64,000 nucleotides of DNA from Macropodus opercularis (lineage: Eukaryota; Chordata; Actinopteri; Anabantiformes; Osphronemidae). Positions 13,001-26,325 of the stretch are shown one piece after another. The DNA lies in assembly GCA_030770545.1 (NCBI GenBank), contig CM061104.1, positions 16,501,001-16,565,000 on the forward strand, given 5' to 3'. How positions within the stretch are numbered: the first letter of the stretch is position 1; each line of letters opens with the position of its first letter. The notes below the pieces were generated by a model, which saw nothing but the letters and a program-made list of their open reading frames with translations, was not told the DNA's origin and ran no database searches. Both the position numbers and the translations under genes were made by a program.

Positions 13001-16000
13001 CTGCAGCAGACTTTAGCTCTTTGTTCATTCTCTATAATAAGCTTCTTTGTTTGCATATGTGAAATGCACCTGAGAGGTCTTGGCACAGTAAGAAAAACAC
13101 TTTGCCTTCCATCACAGATGCAGCAGCTCAAACCCAAAGGAGGGTCCCTCAGGGCAGCTAGATGCCCAGAGGATGGAGAGCAGCTGAGGCTCAGTCCCAT
13201 GGAGGACCCTTCATGATGTGTTGCATGGGTGAAAAACATTTCTAGCTCAACTGTCCCCAGCTGTGCTCCGCAGAGCCGTTTGTTTGAGGTCAGAGCTGCC
13301 CAGAGCTGTGCGGCTTTACCCTCTGTCTGCTGGGTCTTCATCTATCTGTGTCTTCCACAGATAAAATTAGTGTCTGTGCACCCAACCTTCGGTGCCACGT
13401 CTTCCTCAACTGTCACTCAGTATTATAGGCTGTCAACGGTTTCACTTACAGTTAGCGTTCCAGTGGATCGGCGGTAAAACGAGAGCATAACCAGACATGC
13501 AGCATAGAACGGGACTAGAGATTCCACCATAAAACACGCTCACGTCATCCTGCCTCCAGAGAGGCTACTCAGCATTTCTCTTCATCTTATTTATGTACTT
13601 CTGCCACGAAAACACACACTTCTTTAGCTAAACTATCAGTAACAGCTTCCGTAGGGGCTTCAACAAACATAAAGGTCAAGTACAGTTCAGACGAGCCTAT
13701 GCTATAAGAACATCCATTTAACTTTTACAGTCTTTCTAACTCTAAGAATACGTTTCAATATTTCTACTATGAAATATATGGGTGATTCACATCGCATAGA
13801 TTCTATTTCTAAGGTCATCTCCTTGGCTGTAATTTAATCATAGCAATTAAAGGATGGCAAATTTGATTTCTTAGAAGGTCCTGGCGACTTGAGGTCACCG
13901 GTGCACGTTGGTAACAAAGCTGTAATATCTACTGTCAAAGGATCATACACAGCTTGAAAATGTCATTGGAAGCTGACGTAGCTAAAGTGTTTAGTATTCA
14001 AATGGTGGAGAGCAGCAGCCTCTTAGTGTGACTTTACATAAAATCGTTGGTTCATTAAGTGAAGGCAGATGCAGCTACAGGGCTTCATATCAACCCCACC
14101 AGTGGTAGCAAATCAAAACAGGACAATGTGGGAGGGGAACGATCTCATGCAAACAACAACAATAAATTCCACATCATTAAGTTAGATGCAAAAATAGGTT
14201 TCAGTTGTTCTTTAACTGTCTTCTAAAATGGTGTCCAGGAAATGAAGGGCGACAGGAATGCTTTTGGAAGACCACAATGAGTCAGTCTGGTAAAAAGAGA
14301 AGCACCAGGCATTTAGTGCTTCTTCTGTTTTGTGCTTTCAGAACATTTTTATATATGTTGAATGTTTCACCGCGTGCACTTTTACACTGTGTATATTTGG
14401 TGCACGGCCCAGAGTGGTTTCCAGACACTATTGTCCTGTGCTGCTTTGGACATGTGGCTTCTTTTAGCCTGTGGCAGCTACGGTCGTAAAAGCCGTGGCC
14501 AGGACACGTCGACTTACTGAAAGCTCGCTGTTTCTTCTTCACTTTGTGGGCACACGATGCCTTTTGCTGACCGTGCTGCCATAGCAGTGGTAACCTGCAG
14601 GGCTGCGCGGTCTGCCGACGTGATTGCATGGTGGTAAGTCAAGCTCCAGCATACTCTACAGATACCGTTGTTACAGAGCAGTTTACTGATGTGATGGAAA
14701 CAGCTTTTAAGCTCATCTGGCAGCCCAGTCAGAAATAGATATGCCCAGGTGTTGACATTAGTGTGCACGTAGTCTACAGCCTGCAGCAAGAGGTAATTAA
14801 AGTATTGACGTGATTAAAAACAAGAGCATCTGGTGGTTTCAGCCTCGGTCTCCGTAGGATTTGATTGTAGACTAGTGTGATCCAAGCAGGTCGAGGCTAA
14901 AAAGCCTTCTGGCAGTGATTCGCTGCTGTTTCCTCCCATGTACAATGGCACAAGTTCATCAGTGAGTAAACCATTTGCTCCTAAACATTCAGCTTTGTAC
15001 CCTTTTAGAAATAAACAAACAAACAAACCAGTCTTTCTGAAATGGCATTTATTCCTCACAGTGGATGGTTCTTTCCGCTAGTCATTGGTGGTGTTGTTCC
15101 ATTTACTTTGGCTACTTTGCATGTGGCTGCAAGGAAAGAAGAAACTTTGACCTGCAGGTATAACCGAGGTTTGTTTGAGGGCAGCTATTTTACAACTAAA
15201 GCAAAGTCAGCATGAGTAGAAACGTATGTGCCAACTTAGCCTGGAACTGGCACAAAGTGACAGCCTCCGAACCCAGAGTCAATTTAGGATTTGATCGCTC
15301 TGCACACATGCTCCTTTCAAGTCTTGTTCTCCTTTACATACAGTATACAGCACACACAGCCGCACTCACCATTCTATGCTCACCAGTCCCACAGCTGGGA
15401 TAAAGCTCCTGGCTTAAAGGCACGTCAACAGGAGCTGGTGAAGAAGCGGAACATTTTAGTCAGGTCGCTGCTCAGACGTTTGCAGCCAGACTAGAGGTTA
15501 AAGCCAGTGACCAGCACAGTCACTTCATAAGGTCCCTGTGGAAAGGTGACTGTTTTGGAAGGACAGGCCACAGTACAACCTGCCAATGCAAAAACACGTA
15601 CATAAGTTTCAGTGTATTGGGTTTGTTGACTGTGTTACCCTCAGGCTGCGTTCAAGAACACTGCGTTAAAAGCAGCAGCGTCGCTTCACTGTGCTTATTA
15701 AACTGATCATTAATGAACAAATGACCCTTCGTCGTTTTTAACTGGTGTCACTGAACACGTTGTTAGGCATTTTAGATGCTACCTTACTGACTGCAGTCGA
15801 ACGTATTTCCATATGTCCATTGTGCAATGCCAGTCCCTCAGTGACTGACAGCATAGCAACTGACTGAAGCTGCAGACTGACAAGTAAACAAAACAATGAT
15901 CTGCAAAAAATCAGTTTATTCAACATGAACAACATCTGGTGTGAATAATCTGTTGGATGCTGCTCCTAAAAACTGCTGAATAAGAAAGTTAAAATGCTGA

Positions 16001-19000
16001 GTCGATTATAATCTGTTATTATATCGTAATCTAGAATGTTTGTAATGTATGTAATCCCAGAATGAGACAGTTACTTCACTTAGCTGATGGTGGTGATTGG
16101 ACTGTATTTACTACCAAACTCCTTTTGGCCTAATATGATCTTTTTTTGGCAACTAATGATGAATTGAGCAACGAAGCACAAGCTGTGGTTTGTTGGGAAA
16201 GAAGGAAACAAGTGACTTTAATTAATTTGACATTAGCATGATGAAATGCATATCTATGGCTGAAGCGCGGCGTAGCGAGTAATGAACAAGATTTAAGATC
16301 ACGTCGAGGCTGGACCACACACTCTCCAAGTCAGCCGTTTAATGGTTGTGCTGGTTATGTAGTACATCTTTTTAAGTAACATGGCTCTTTGAGCATAAGC
16401 CGAGAAGCAAGAAGGCATAAAACCACTTCCTTGTTTTAAATATGCACCATCATCCAACGCTCCTTACAAACATCAGCTGTGGGGAGTTTCTAAGTCACAA
16501 ACATGTTGCCAAGATAAAACTAAAATAGAAACTTGCAATTGTTTTCCAGTCTGTTAAAATCCCAGAGGCGATGCTGCAACAGTTAATGAGTGATGTCAGT
16601 GGGGAAATCAGCACATCCACGAATAAAACATACTAACTCACACAGATATCATTTGCAATACATGATGAATAGACACTAAGTAAGCCTGACTCATTTTCAT
16701 CTGTTTATCCTTTTTTTCATGGAATCATGAAATAAGCCATGTCGAGATATCACAACTTGTATCTCCTACATTCTTCTCACATTATGAAACTGAAGCAGTA
16801 TCCCAATGGTCAATAACATAAGTCTTGTTCAAACATGGACGACTATGTGAAATTAGTTTTAAATACGCATGTTAGAGTATGAGCTTATGTGTTGTCTCAT
16901 TTCTTCATGCTGTATGTTTGCAAACACAATGACCATGGAAATCAAAGTCCTTCGACGTGATAAACTGCACGGGTTACATTTCTTTGTAATGCAGAGCAGG
17001 CAGGATATCTGAGCCCCACAGAAAGAACCCAGGCACTCAGTTTGGTGATCGGCTCTTTTCCTGGAGCCGCTCCCATGTACTGTGTTTTGCCAGAATCCCA
17101 TCTGGGGTTGATTCCTTCTCAAACTATGTTACCTAACTGAAAATAATTGTTTCCCAGAGTCTGGCTATAGTCAAACTAAAATGGCTAAAGGGATTTTATT
17201 TGCATCAGATGTGTATTTACAAAGCTCTTATTATTTAAATTTTAAATTCCTGGCCCTTTTTCAGACGAATTAACACCTAATTATAGGAGCTAGTCAAGTG
17301 GTTTAGTATGTTTTCTAATTTTGTGAAAATCTGACTGCTTGAATGTAACTTAATTCATTGTTTGGAAATGTGTTTCAGGGCACAGAAAATCACTAACATC
17401 CATGAGAAATTTAGTTTCAAGTGTCTCTCGTGACCGTATTACACAGTTGTTTGTTATTTGCAAACAAAAGGAGGATTTATTCGTTTTCCTGTTTGGCATT
17501 TCAGGTTGGGTACTTTTCCGGGAATTACCTGCCTAAATTTATATGACTGTTGAAGGTCAGTTCGTTCATCAGCTGATGAACAGATGCAGATAAGCTTCAA
17601 CACAGCTTCACGTTTACCATGACTTTCCTAACTTAAAACACAGAGCAGAGAACGTGGATCTACTTACTAGAGCTCTGATTTTGCAACAAACACATTTGTC
17701 CTGAAATGCAACTTGTTTATTTTGTAGTTATGAACATAATAAGTCGTAATTGACATCATCACATATGTTGACATATTGTATCTGTGGTTTCTTTACCTCC
17801 TTCATATGCATTGCTTCCGTCTGGTGTTTGAAACACGCTGTAATGAGCTTGAACACCTGGAAGCCAAGCAAGCCCGTGACTCAGATGTGTATGAGATGAG
17901 TATGCGATGAGCCAACCCACCTGTTTTCTCTCATGGGGTTGGTTTAATCAGGAAAAGGGCTCTTTATAGCCTTGGGGTTTTTTTCTTTTTTGAGTTTCTA
18001 TGTGTCTGCTTGCTCTGACAAAACTGATCGCCCTCCATTAAGAGCTGGATTAAAATACACAGAATAACAAATAAAGTGAAATCACTGTGGACTTTGGTCC
18101 ATTTTACTCTGTTGATGGAAACATTCCCAGTGCGGTGCCCTCCTGCTCCTCCAGGAAAAAATGAGGCTACATCAACTTCAACCCAAACACGTTTTTTAGT
18201 TCTATAGCTTTACAGATGGAACCACGTTCACCTTCCAGGCAGAAAATATTATTTATGTTTCAAATTTTCGTTTCTCTTATTCCAAAATAATTGAAGTGAG
18301 TGATCTCATATTATTCCCAAATCTTCACAGCAGCGCCAGGTTTGAATAGACCCACTGTTCTACTCTGTCTTGCAAGGCGCCTCTGCAGGGCTCAGGGAAG
18401 CTGGATCCACAGCTCCTTCTGTGGCTTCTGGTTCAGCTCCAAGGTTCAGCTGGACGGTATTTTCCCATTTCCCCTTCCGCGTCTGATGTGTGTTGCAGAC
18501 ACAGGCGCAGTTGGTACATACCCTCGTCTTTACACATAATGCAAACAGCAGTTCTGCTGTCACATTTGTTTTTCACTTCCTTACTCATGTTTACACACAC
18601 AACATCTTGGAGATCTCAAACTCAGGCCCAGTCACAATTTTCGCTCTGCTTCAGCGGACAGGAGGAACTTTTGAGGGGTAGATGGAGACAGAGCAAGCTG
18701 TCTGTCAGCATTACATTCAAGGCTGTAGGGCTCGGAAAGAGCTTGGCTTTCAGGAATAGCAGCAGCGACACACTACACCTTTGCAGATTTGCAAGGCACT
18801 CCGAAATTGTTCCTGTCATAAACAACCTAAGGCTTTGAATGATGAAATAACAGGTTCATTAGAAGGTCACAACCTTTACTTCCTCCTAAATTGCACCTGC
18901 ACTTATTAAATATGTTTCCATCTCAACATAGCACTTCCTTAATTATCTGTAGCAAAAGTCAACAAATTATTTTAGTATGACAGAACTGACAATGTTAACA

Positions 19001-21853
19001 GACATTTAGTGCAAAACACGAAGTTGCAGTTTGGCCATTGGAATAATATGATACTGTGAAAGTGTCTTTAGAGATCTGGTTTTGTGAAAGATGTAGATCC
19101 GTGTGATTCTGGTCTTTCCCCCAGATATGAAGCTCCAAAATATTTCCCTAGATTCCAATAAAACCCTGGTCGACATCTTCTCTCAACAATGCATGACCAG
19201 TCTTTGTCTTTTTATGATCACTGTGTAGCAGTGCTGTGCTTCGCAGGGGAATCGTAGAGGAAGCACCCTGGCACTGCATGTCCGGAGCCTAATTCCCATC
19301 CAACTTTTCTCAATCTATATTTCTCACTTCCCACGGCCTGTTTTTTTTTTTTCATTTTACAGAAAATTGATTTAGTGCCTGTTTCACAGCAGATGAAGAA
19401 CACATGTAAAGGACTTTAGGTTCTAGCCCTTGTTACATGTCTTTTTAATGGAAAAGGAAAAGTATAAGACAGGTCTCTTTTGTGCTAAAACTTTAACGTT
19501 CATTTCTTAAGCAAACATCAGTTCATTGTTAGCTATTGCACTGCTTCATAAACAACACAGCAGGGTGCCTATCAACTGAACAGCCTCAAAGTCAGTAAAG
19601 TACTCCTGACTTTGATGTGAGATGCCGTGTGAGTGTCTCACTGCATAATGAAGGACTTAGCTCAGAATTAATAATATTTTTTATATCTTTATGTTTTTAT
19701 TTTTTCCCTGAACATGTAAAATGCTCAAAGCTGGTGCAACCTTATAATCAGTCTCTTCTTTTTTACTGCGAGTCAGTGCTGCTGTGTTTAATACACAACC
19801 AGATACTCATGGGAACACACTGTGCTTTCTCATGAACCACACTGCGCATCATCACAAAAATTGTTGACAAACAAGCTATATTGTTCCCTTCTTGTTCTTT
19901 CTTACAAAGCAAAACACATTTTTAACACGCAGACTTGTATTATGTGCGTATTAGTGTTGCCCAGCACAGTGTGTGTTGTGCATGTGTGTGTACATGTAGT
20001 TAACGTCTACGAGCGCCCGTTCCTGGCTCACTGCAGCACATCTTGGCTGCCCCCCTAAATTTTTGATCTTAGTTATGACAGCTGATGAATTCAGTCAAGT
20101 ACAAAGCCATTAAATTAACTGGGACCAGCTTGCTGCTCCCATCCAGCCCTCAGCTGCTCTGATGCCAGCCACAGGGACCTTTTTGTTCCTTGTTTGTTGG
20201 TAATATCAGTCTTCTGCAAGAAGCACTTTGGAGCCATGTGATGTGATGAGAAGGAGCAGGAATTTATTACTCTATAGTGGTAGAAGCTGATCTTTTAGCC
20301 CCAATCACCTCAGGCTTGATGGTTTTGCTGCGGTGGGGGCTGTTTCTGTTTAGTTAGTGATGTTTTGAGAGGATGAAGTGGGGAAATTAACTCAAGGAAA
20401 AGTTTGTTCCGAGGTGAGGAGTGCCAGTTGTAGCCATAAATGCTACTTTGTGTATCACTAAATAAAGTGATGTTTGTGATGTCATTTAGACCCAGGTGTT
20501 GTTTCTGCACTTCAAATAGATTCTTAGTTTAGGTTCCTAGTTGTGTGGCTTAGCTACATTTCCTTCCATGAACAGAGAGTGTGGGGAAACCTGCAGAGTG
20601 AGGCAGCACAGGGAAAGCCCTTTGCATCTGGTTTAAGTTACAGTTCTACTGCATTGCCACTTGAAATGATTATATGGGTTTACATCTGATATACATCAAC
20701 ACAGTGCTGTTTAACAAACCATCCCCTGGTTTTCTGTCCTACTGAGAGGAACCATTGACTGTTTGAGATAATAAAGGATCTGGGGCCAACACCTCCACTC
20801 ACCATCACTCAACTGCAGTCATCTGCACCCAAAAATGCTCTGCCACGTCACACCCAGCGGCACCAAACCAAAGCCCCAGACAGTGCACTTCTGCTGCTGT
20901 GCCGACATGGCTCACATGTGAGAAGAAACTGAGAAAGGGGGATGAGTACAGTGATGCGTGGGGACTTTCCACTTCTCACATTGAGAACCAGCTGGGCCTG
21001 ATTTCCTCACTGGGAAAATGGAGAGAAACCGTTCAGTGAAACAGGACAATGATTAGTGTCTTTACAGATCAGTGGAATAAAAAACATATTTTCCTATAGC
21101 TTTTATTATTCCTAGGTACATGTTGAATTCCACACTAGTACCCGATTATGCATATCTGAATTGACTAGAACCTATTGTACAATAGCAGGATAAAAGCCAC
21201 GCTGCCGCTCTGTAACTACAGAAAGGTCATATGTGCAGGTAGCACCAAACTCATATTAGTCATATTAGTCTGACAGGGACACAGCTGCTAACAGTTTCCT
21301 GTTTTGTAGGTTGGTTTGAAGATAGAAGGAAAAAATTAAGTCCATCAGCGTTTCCGCCAGGTTGGAGAAGGAACATTTAAATAGAGCAAACGCTGTATGT
21401 CCACTTTGTATATTTGAATATTACCAACATTAGACAAATGACCCTGGTAAATACAGCTGGTAACCAAGGCTTGAAAAGAGTTGAACAGTGCAGGTGTTGT
21501 GACTGTCTTTCAGTCTCGTTCACACCGGTTGACACAGGTTTGTCTGTGCAGGGTTAATGTTTGTTTCATGGTAAGAAACCGGAAGGTTTGTTTTTTTCCT
21601 TCAACCTCTAATACTTGCATAGTTTCACTCTGACATCATTACCGACCGAGGGCCACTGTCGCTGGGCGGCTGGTAGTTTCAGCCCCCACGGTCCCAGGTG
21701 GCTGTTCTCATGTGTCACACTCCCTTGTTACCGCTCTCACACACATTAACACACTTACACACAGAAATTCAGAATGTGAACACACAAATCTACTTACAAG
21801 CAGAATTGTGGGAAACTTAGCTGTATGTTTTTCCACAATGGCCCTCATGTAAT

Positions 21854-21880
21854 CACACACACACACACACACACACACAC
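21854..21880. repeat. (CA)n microsatellite
   Basis: This is an uninterrupted CA dinucleotide run in the thrap3-map7d1 intergenic region. Confidence 0.95.
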
Positions 21881-24498
21881 TTATTAACCCCTTGACAATG
21901 AATAAATGCGATCTTAAAATAGCTATTCTTCCATGTGCTATCTTCCTAGCAAGATAAATAAGGAGCAACAAGATTCAGTGCCTTAGCAACAACTAGTAGA
22001 CTGACTTTCTGAAGATTGTGTCATTATTTTAATGACGTTTTTATATTCTTGTTATAAGTTCATAATTAACCTAGAGCAGAAAATGTGAGAAAACACATTC
22101 TGTCCCAGACCTACTTTAAATTTCCCAACGTTATATCAGACAGGGATAAATTGTAGCGCTTGATGTGATCACTCCTGGGACTGTGATGTTCCAGAGTGTC
22201 ATAGCAACCACGACACAACATGTTAGTGGAGTAGGGATATGCTAGATGCTACAGATGGTGCCTGTCCAACACGGAGGGAAATGATCTGTGAGGAAGCCGC
22301 CTCACTGAGCCAATGCTAACAAAGAGCGACACCAGGGAGGATCGGCTCTTTACTTTACGCGTAACTGGCTTTTTGTGGCTTTGGACTTTTCTTTACTTTA
22401 GAACGAAAAGAAAGCTGAGCAGTCCGAAGGCTCTTGTAGCTGGCAGCATGCGCACAACGGGGATTAATTCTCCGTTATCACATGGACTGAAAATAACCAA
22501 GCCTGCAAGCTGGCAAAATTGAAGCTGCTTGTCTGTGTGCTGATTGGCAGTGATGCTGTAAATCTGTCAATTTCCAGAGTAACAGACAACAGATCTTTAA
22601 AGTAAAATTAAACCTGAGTTGCTGTCCAAATCTGAGACCTCTGGGGGAGTTAATGCTTCTTAGTCACTAGCCTCCAGGTACCATAGCATCATACCTCTGT
22701 AGATAGCAGCTATGTTCCACTATTTTGATTCAGACTGAAATATCTTGGATGAGAATTGACCACTGGATAGACAGTCTGTACATACAGTACATCCGTGTTC
22801 CCCAGAGGATGAAGCCCTGTTGGTAAATGTGTATATTTATTTAGCAGTACCATTAGAGACAGTTTCACAGGCAGAGTAAACCCTAGATAGCTGCTCAACC
22901 CATCACAGGTGGAGACAAACAGGGCAGGTATTGGCCATATTGGCATGACGTTACCTCTACTACGGTTTAAACTGAATTGTTGTGCCTTTACTCCACTACA
23001 TTGTATTGACGTCTTTAGATACTAGTTAATTTGAAGGTGCTGATAATACTGAGACTTCAAAAGGTTTCAAACACGTTCAACTGTGCTTTTACATCTTGTT
23101 GATTTATATATTTTTTGTATGTGTCTATATCTGTTCAATTCCTTCCATATTCATTTCAAGAAAATAGATTTTAAACAGAAGTTTTACAGCAGAAAGCACC
23201 GTTTAGTGATTTGCCATCATTTATGTCCAGTGCATTTGAAGCGTGTCGTTAATCAGGCCTACATTCTCTTATTAGCTGTTAACAAAAGAATCCCAATACC
23301 AGTCATCCTCTAATCACACGCAACCATAAAGTAAATACCGCCTCGTCTAGTAAATCTGTTCCCACTTTCTCTAAGCATGCTTTTATTGCATTTATGCCCG
23401 TTACCTAAAGGCAGCGTTGCATGCCTTCAGCTCCCAATGATGTGGATACAGAGCTCACCCTAAGGTCAGACTTTCTAAATGCTTGAGGTTTGGTGGAACG
23501 TTATAGACTCAGGCGGGACGTCATCGAGGAGCGTCCATATCAGACGGGTTGTGACAATGACACAGCAGCTGCCGATAGACTCAGCTGCTGCTCGTCCTCA
23601 GTGACCACCCGATAGGATGTTAGGCCTTGAGTTGTCTGTGCGGCCCCGTTGGGCAGCGCCGTGGTTCTGAGGCCCTGCTGGGGTATGATGGAAGTCACTC
23701 TAAATCTTGCCGTCTCCCACTGGCATAGCTAAGAGGTTGCACTGTTCTGATCACTCCGACAGGGATCAAGGAACTTGCTGTGTGAGTGTTGACCGTTGTG
23801 TGGCCTGTCATTTATGTGCTGCTGTCGGAGAGCAGCTGTACGAAGGGAGCTTGTTGCTGAGCAGATAAAGATTGTTCGGCGTGAGAAAGGGAGGGGTGTG
23901 AGCGTTAAGGCCAAACAGCGGTTAGGAGTCACTGGGCTTCGATGGCTGGGGAGTACGTCTTATCTGGACTGAGACTCCAAGGTGTGACCCAGTTCTGAAG
24001 CACCTGTCTTTAAAGTGGAGGTTGATGGTTTAACACTGAGTTGTCCGACTGCTGAAGTGGTTGGCGTTGTTTTTTTAATACTATCTTTACATGACTAAGG
24101 TCATATGATGAACCCTCTGGCTGTCTTGCAGACAGATAAGATATAATACATCAATCCAACACCATGAACGGAGGTTCTTCTGATGAAGTCTTCATTTTTC
24201 TGCCCCTCGTTCTGTGTGAGTTCACTGCGAAACTTGGCACCAGCCTGTAACTGTGCACTGCTTCATGGACACCTCCCTAAAAATAGTGCCCACTAATCCT
24301 CCAGTCCCCTCTGAGTCCTACACGCTGAATAGATTCATTGCTGAATCAAATGACTTTAAATAAAATCCACGAAGTTTTATTACTCTGACATTTAAATGTA
24401 CATTTGCACATTTTGCAAATTGAGGTATTGTGTAAAACAGCAGTCGGCATGAATCCAGGCAAACTGATAACGCTGCTCTCATCTCCACGCTGCAGTGC

Positions 24499-24513
24499 TG
24501 CACCCTCTGGTGG
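24499..24513 (-). promoter_or_regulatory. CTCF-like motif
   Basis: The minus strand reads CCACCAGAGGGTGCA, which matches the CTCF core consensus closely (T replaces C in GGC). It sits about 1 kb past the inferred 3' end of map7d1, a plausible boundary position. It is a motif match only. Confidence 0.35.
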
Positions 24514-25474
24514 GGCTGATGAATACAGCTTTTAACAGCACAGGCTCACTTGGATATATTGTGCAGTTAAATTAAGTTGTTGAAGCAGTGTGTTGGTGTG
24601 GGTTAAGTTGTGGAAGACAACTTCCTGCAGCTTCATACTCTGAGTGCAGTGATGTCTTTCACCTCCTGGTTATACTTGTGCTGTCACACTTTAAAAAGGA
24701 GGAAAGTCGTAATTGCCACCTGGGTTTGGTGATTCGGCAGAAGTTTGGGTTTGCCAGTGTTTCAACTGTTTCTAATTTAAACTGCCATTCTCACACACTC
24801 ATGCATGTTGATGTTTCTTAATGACGATGTAGCAGATCAGCTCTACCAAACCCACAGGATCTACGGGTGCATCACTGGTTCAGAAACCATCGGGCCGCTG
24901 GGCTCCACTACACTGGCGTCTCACAAATAACTGCAAGTCATTTATATCTCATACTGTACGTTCTACATGATGATTAGTTTGACATGTCTTGCTGTTGGTG
25001 GAAGGCGACATATTGTAAGATGTTAAGTTCAGCTGCCTACCATGCTGAAAACACAGCATGCCAGGCCTCCCACTGAATACAAGGGCAGCAGTTGAATAGG
25101 CCCGCTCCCCCCTGTAGAGAATCTGTAAAAGGAGACCCAAACTGAAACGGGCAGCTGAGCCTACTCACATGCTCTGAATGACAACTGTAAGGCCCCTCTC
25201 GGACAATCTCTAAATTTGTCTTCCTGTGGTTAGCATGTCGTCAGTCGCAACTTTTACTGGGAATGGGAATTTTCTCTTCAAAGTCAAGATACTATTGAGC
25301 CACAGGAGTAAACAAGGCAAATTAAAAGATAAAACATTTTGAAACAAATGTGTTTATGATAAATGCACCAGAGATTGTTTAACGTTCAGCAGTGAAGTCA
25401 GAACATCTGTATGCTTTCACAAATGTTCCTGAATGTATTATTAGTTTATGTATTATTCAACAAAAAACAAAGTA

Positions 25475-26314
25475 CAGACTGGAACGCTCGTCTTTAATAA
25501 GACTTTAAGACCTTGTAACTCTCATCAGTAAGTATTTATAGCATTTACACACAGTGGGAGTTCAAATACTTATCAGTCCATCTCTAAGAGAAATCAGAGA
25601 AAACAGCAATGCTTACATGTGACGATATGAGCATAAGTTCCCGTTTTCAGAAATTTGACCCTACATAACCTCTGGTTTCTTTATGTCCAGATTGCACATC
25701 GTTACATCCAGTTCTGCATACAATCAGTCATAGCTGAGGTTCAGGTATGAACAGAAATTAGGTTTACATACAGAAACGCCTTTGCTTCTGAACTCACATT
25801 TACATAAAAAAAAAACAACTGTTAAGTCACTTTTTACAGACCAGGATCTATAAATACCTGGTTTTCATTTTGAAAGCGTACTTACAGCATAGTAGCCTTA
25901 AACAATCCCTTTCATACAGCTTTAATTTATACTGTCCTCCTGTTTGACGTCCAAAATTCATTTACATTATTCACATAAATGTACCCAGATTTTTCAGTTA
26001 AATAACTAAAGAACAAGGACAACACTTAAGTTTCAGCTTATCGTAATTATTCATCTGTACAAAGGATGATACTGTTGAGTATTAAGGTGCATGGCCTCAG
26101 TGGCGCCTTGATCTTTACAAATGTTTACTGGCTGCACCTGTGATGCATGCAGATACACCTTTCATCCATTTTGTCTTTTGCTTTGTTTCTTGATGCTTGG
26201 TCGTCATCTTCTGCGGCGAGAGCGATGTATATTTGCTTGTATGAGCTCAGAAGAAGGTTGCTGATTATCACAGGTCAAGAGGTCCCCGTGTGAGTGTCGG
26301 CAGGGCTGGCAGTG
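25475..26314 (-). other. map7d1: map7d1 3' UTR (inferred)
   Basis: This runs from the base after the TGA stop (26317-26315) to the inferred cleavage site. It is AT-rich with several T-rich and TATTTATA-like words. The left limit depends on the poly(A) signal call. Confidence 0.45.
25493..25498 (-). terminator. map7d1 poly(A) signal (ATTAAA)
   Basis: The minus strand reads ATTAAA. About 15 bases later comes a GT/T-rich stretch (GTCTGTACTTTG then TTTTTTG), the usual layout of signal, cleavage site and downstream element. It implies cleavage near 25475 and a 3' UTR of about 0.84 kb. Other ATTAAA words closer to the stop could serve as earlier sites. Confidence 0.5.
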
Positions 26315-26325
26315 TCACAGCACTT
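26315..26325 (-). CDS. map7d1: map7d1 exon 19 (last 11 coding bases, stop)
   Basis: The acceptor is CTATCAG at 26326. G from the previous exon plus AA makes Glu, then Val, Leu and TGA. The C-terminus EVL equals the last three residues of human MAP7D1 (TEVL), which is why this tiny coding piece is chosen. Confidence 0.85.

Larger units (their letters stand above)
8100..25470. other. Intergenic region between thrap3 and map7d1, no genes recognised
   Basis: About 17 kb were read on both strands. Open frames are short, lack conserved motifs and do not chain through splice sites. There are microsatellites, C-tracts at 10059-10086, and a CTCF-like word near 24.5 kb. Conserved non-coding elements or lncRNAs are possible but not readable from one sequence. 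Confidence 0.6.

Noticed and set aside
23649..23672. Possible REST/NRSF silencer element
   Set aside because: Only one half (CCGTGGTTCTGA) resembles the consensus and the other half does not fit.
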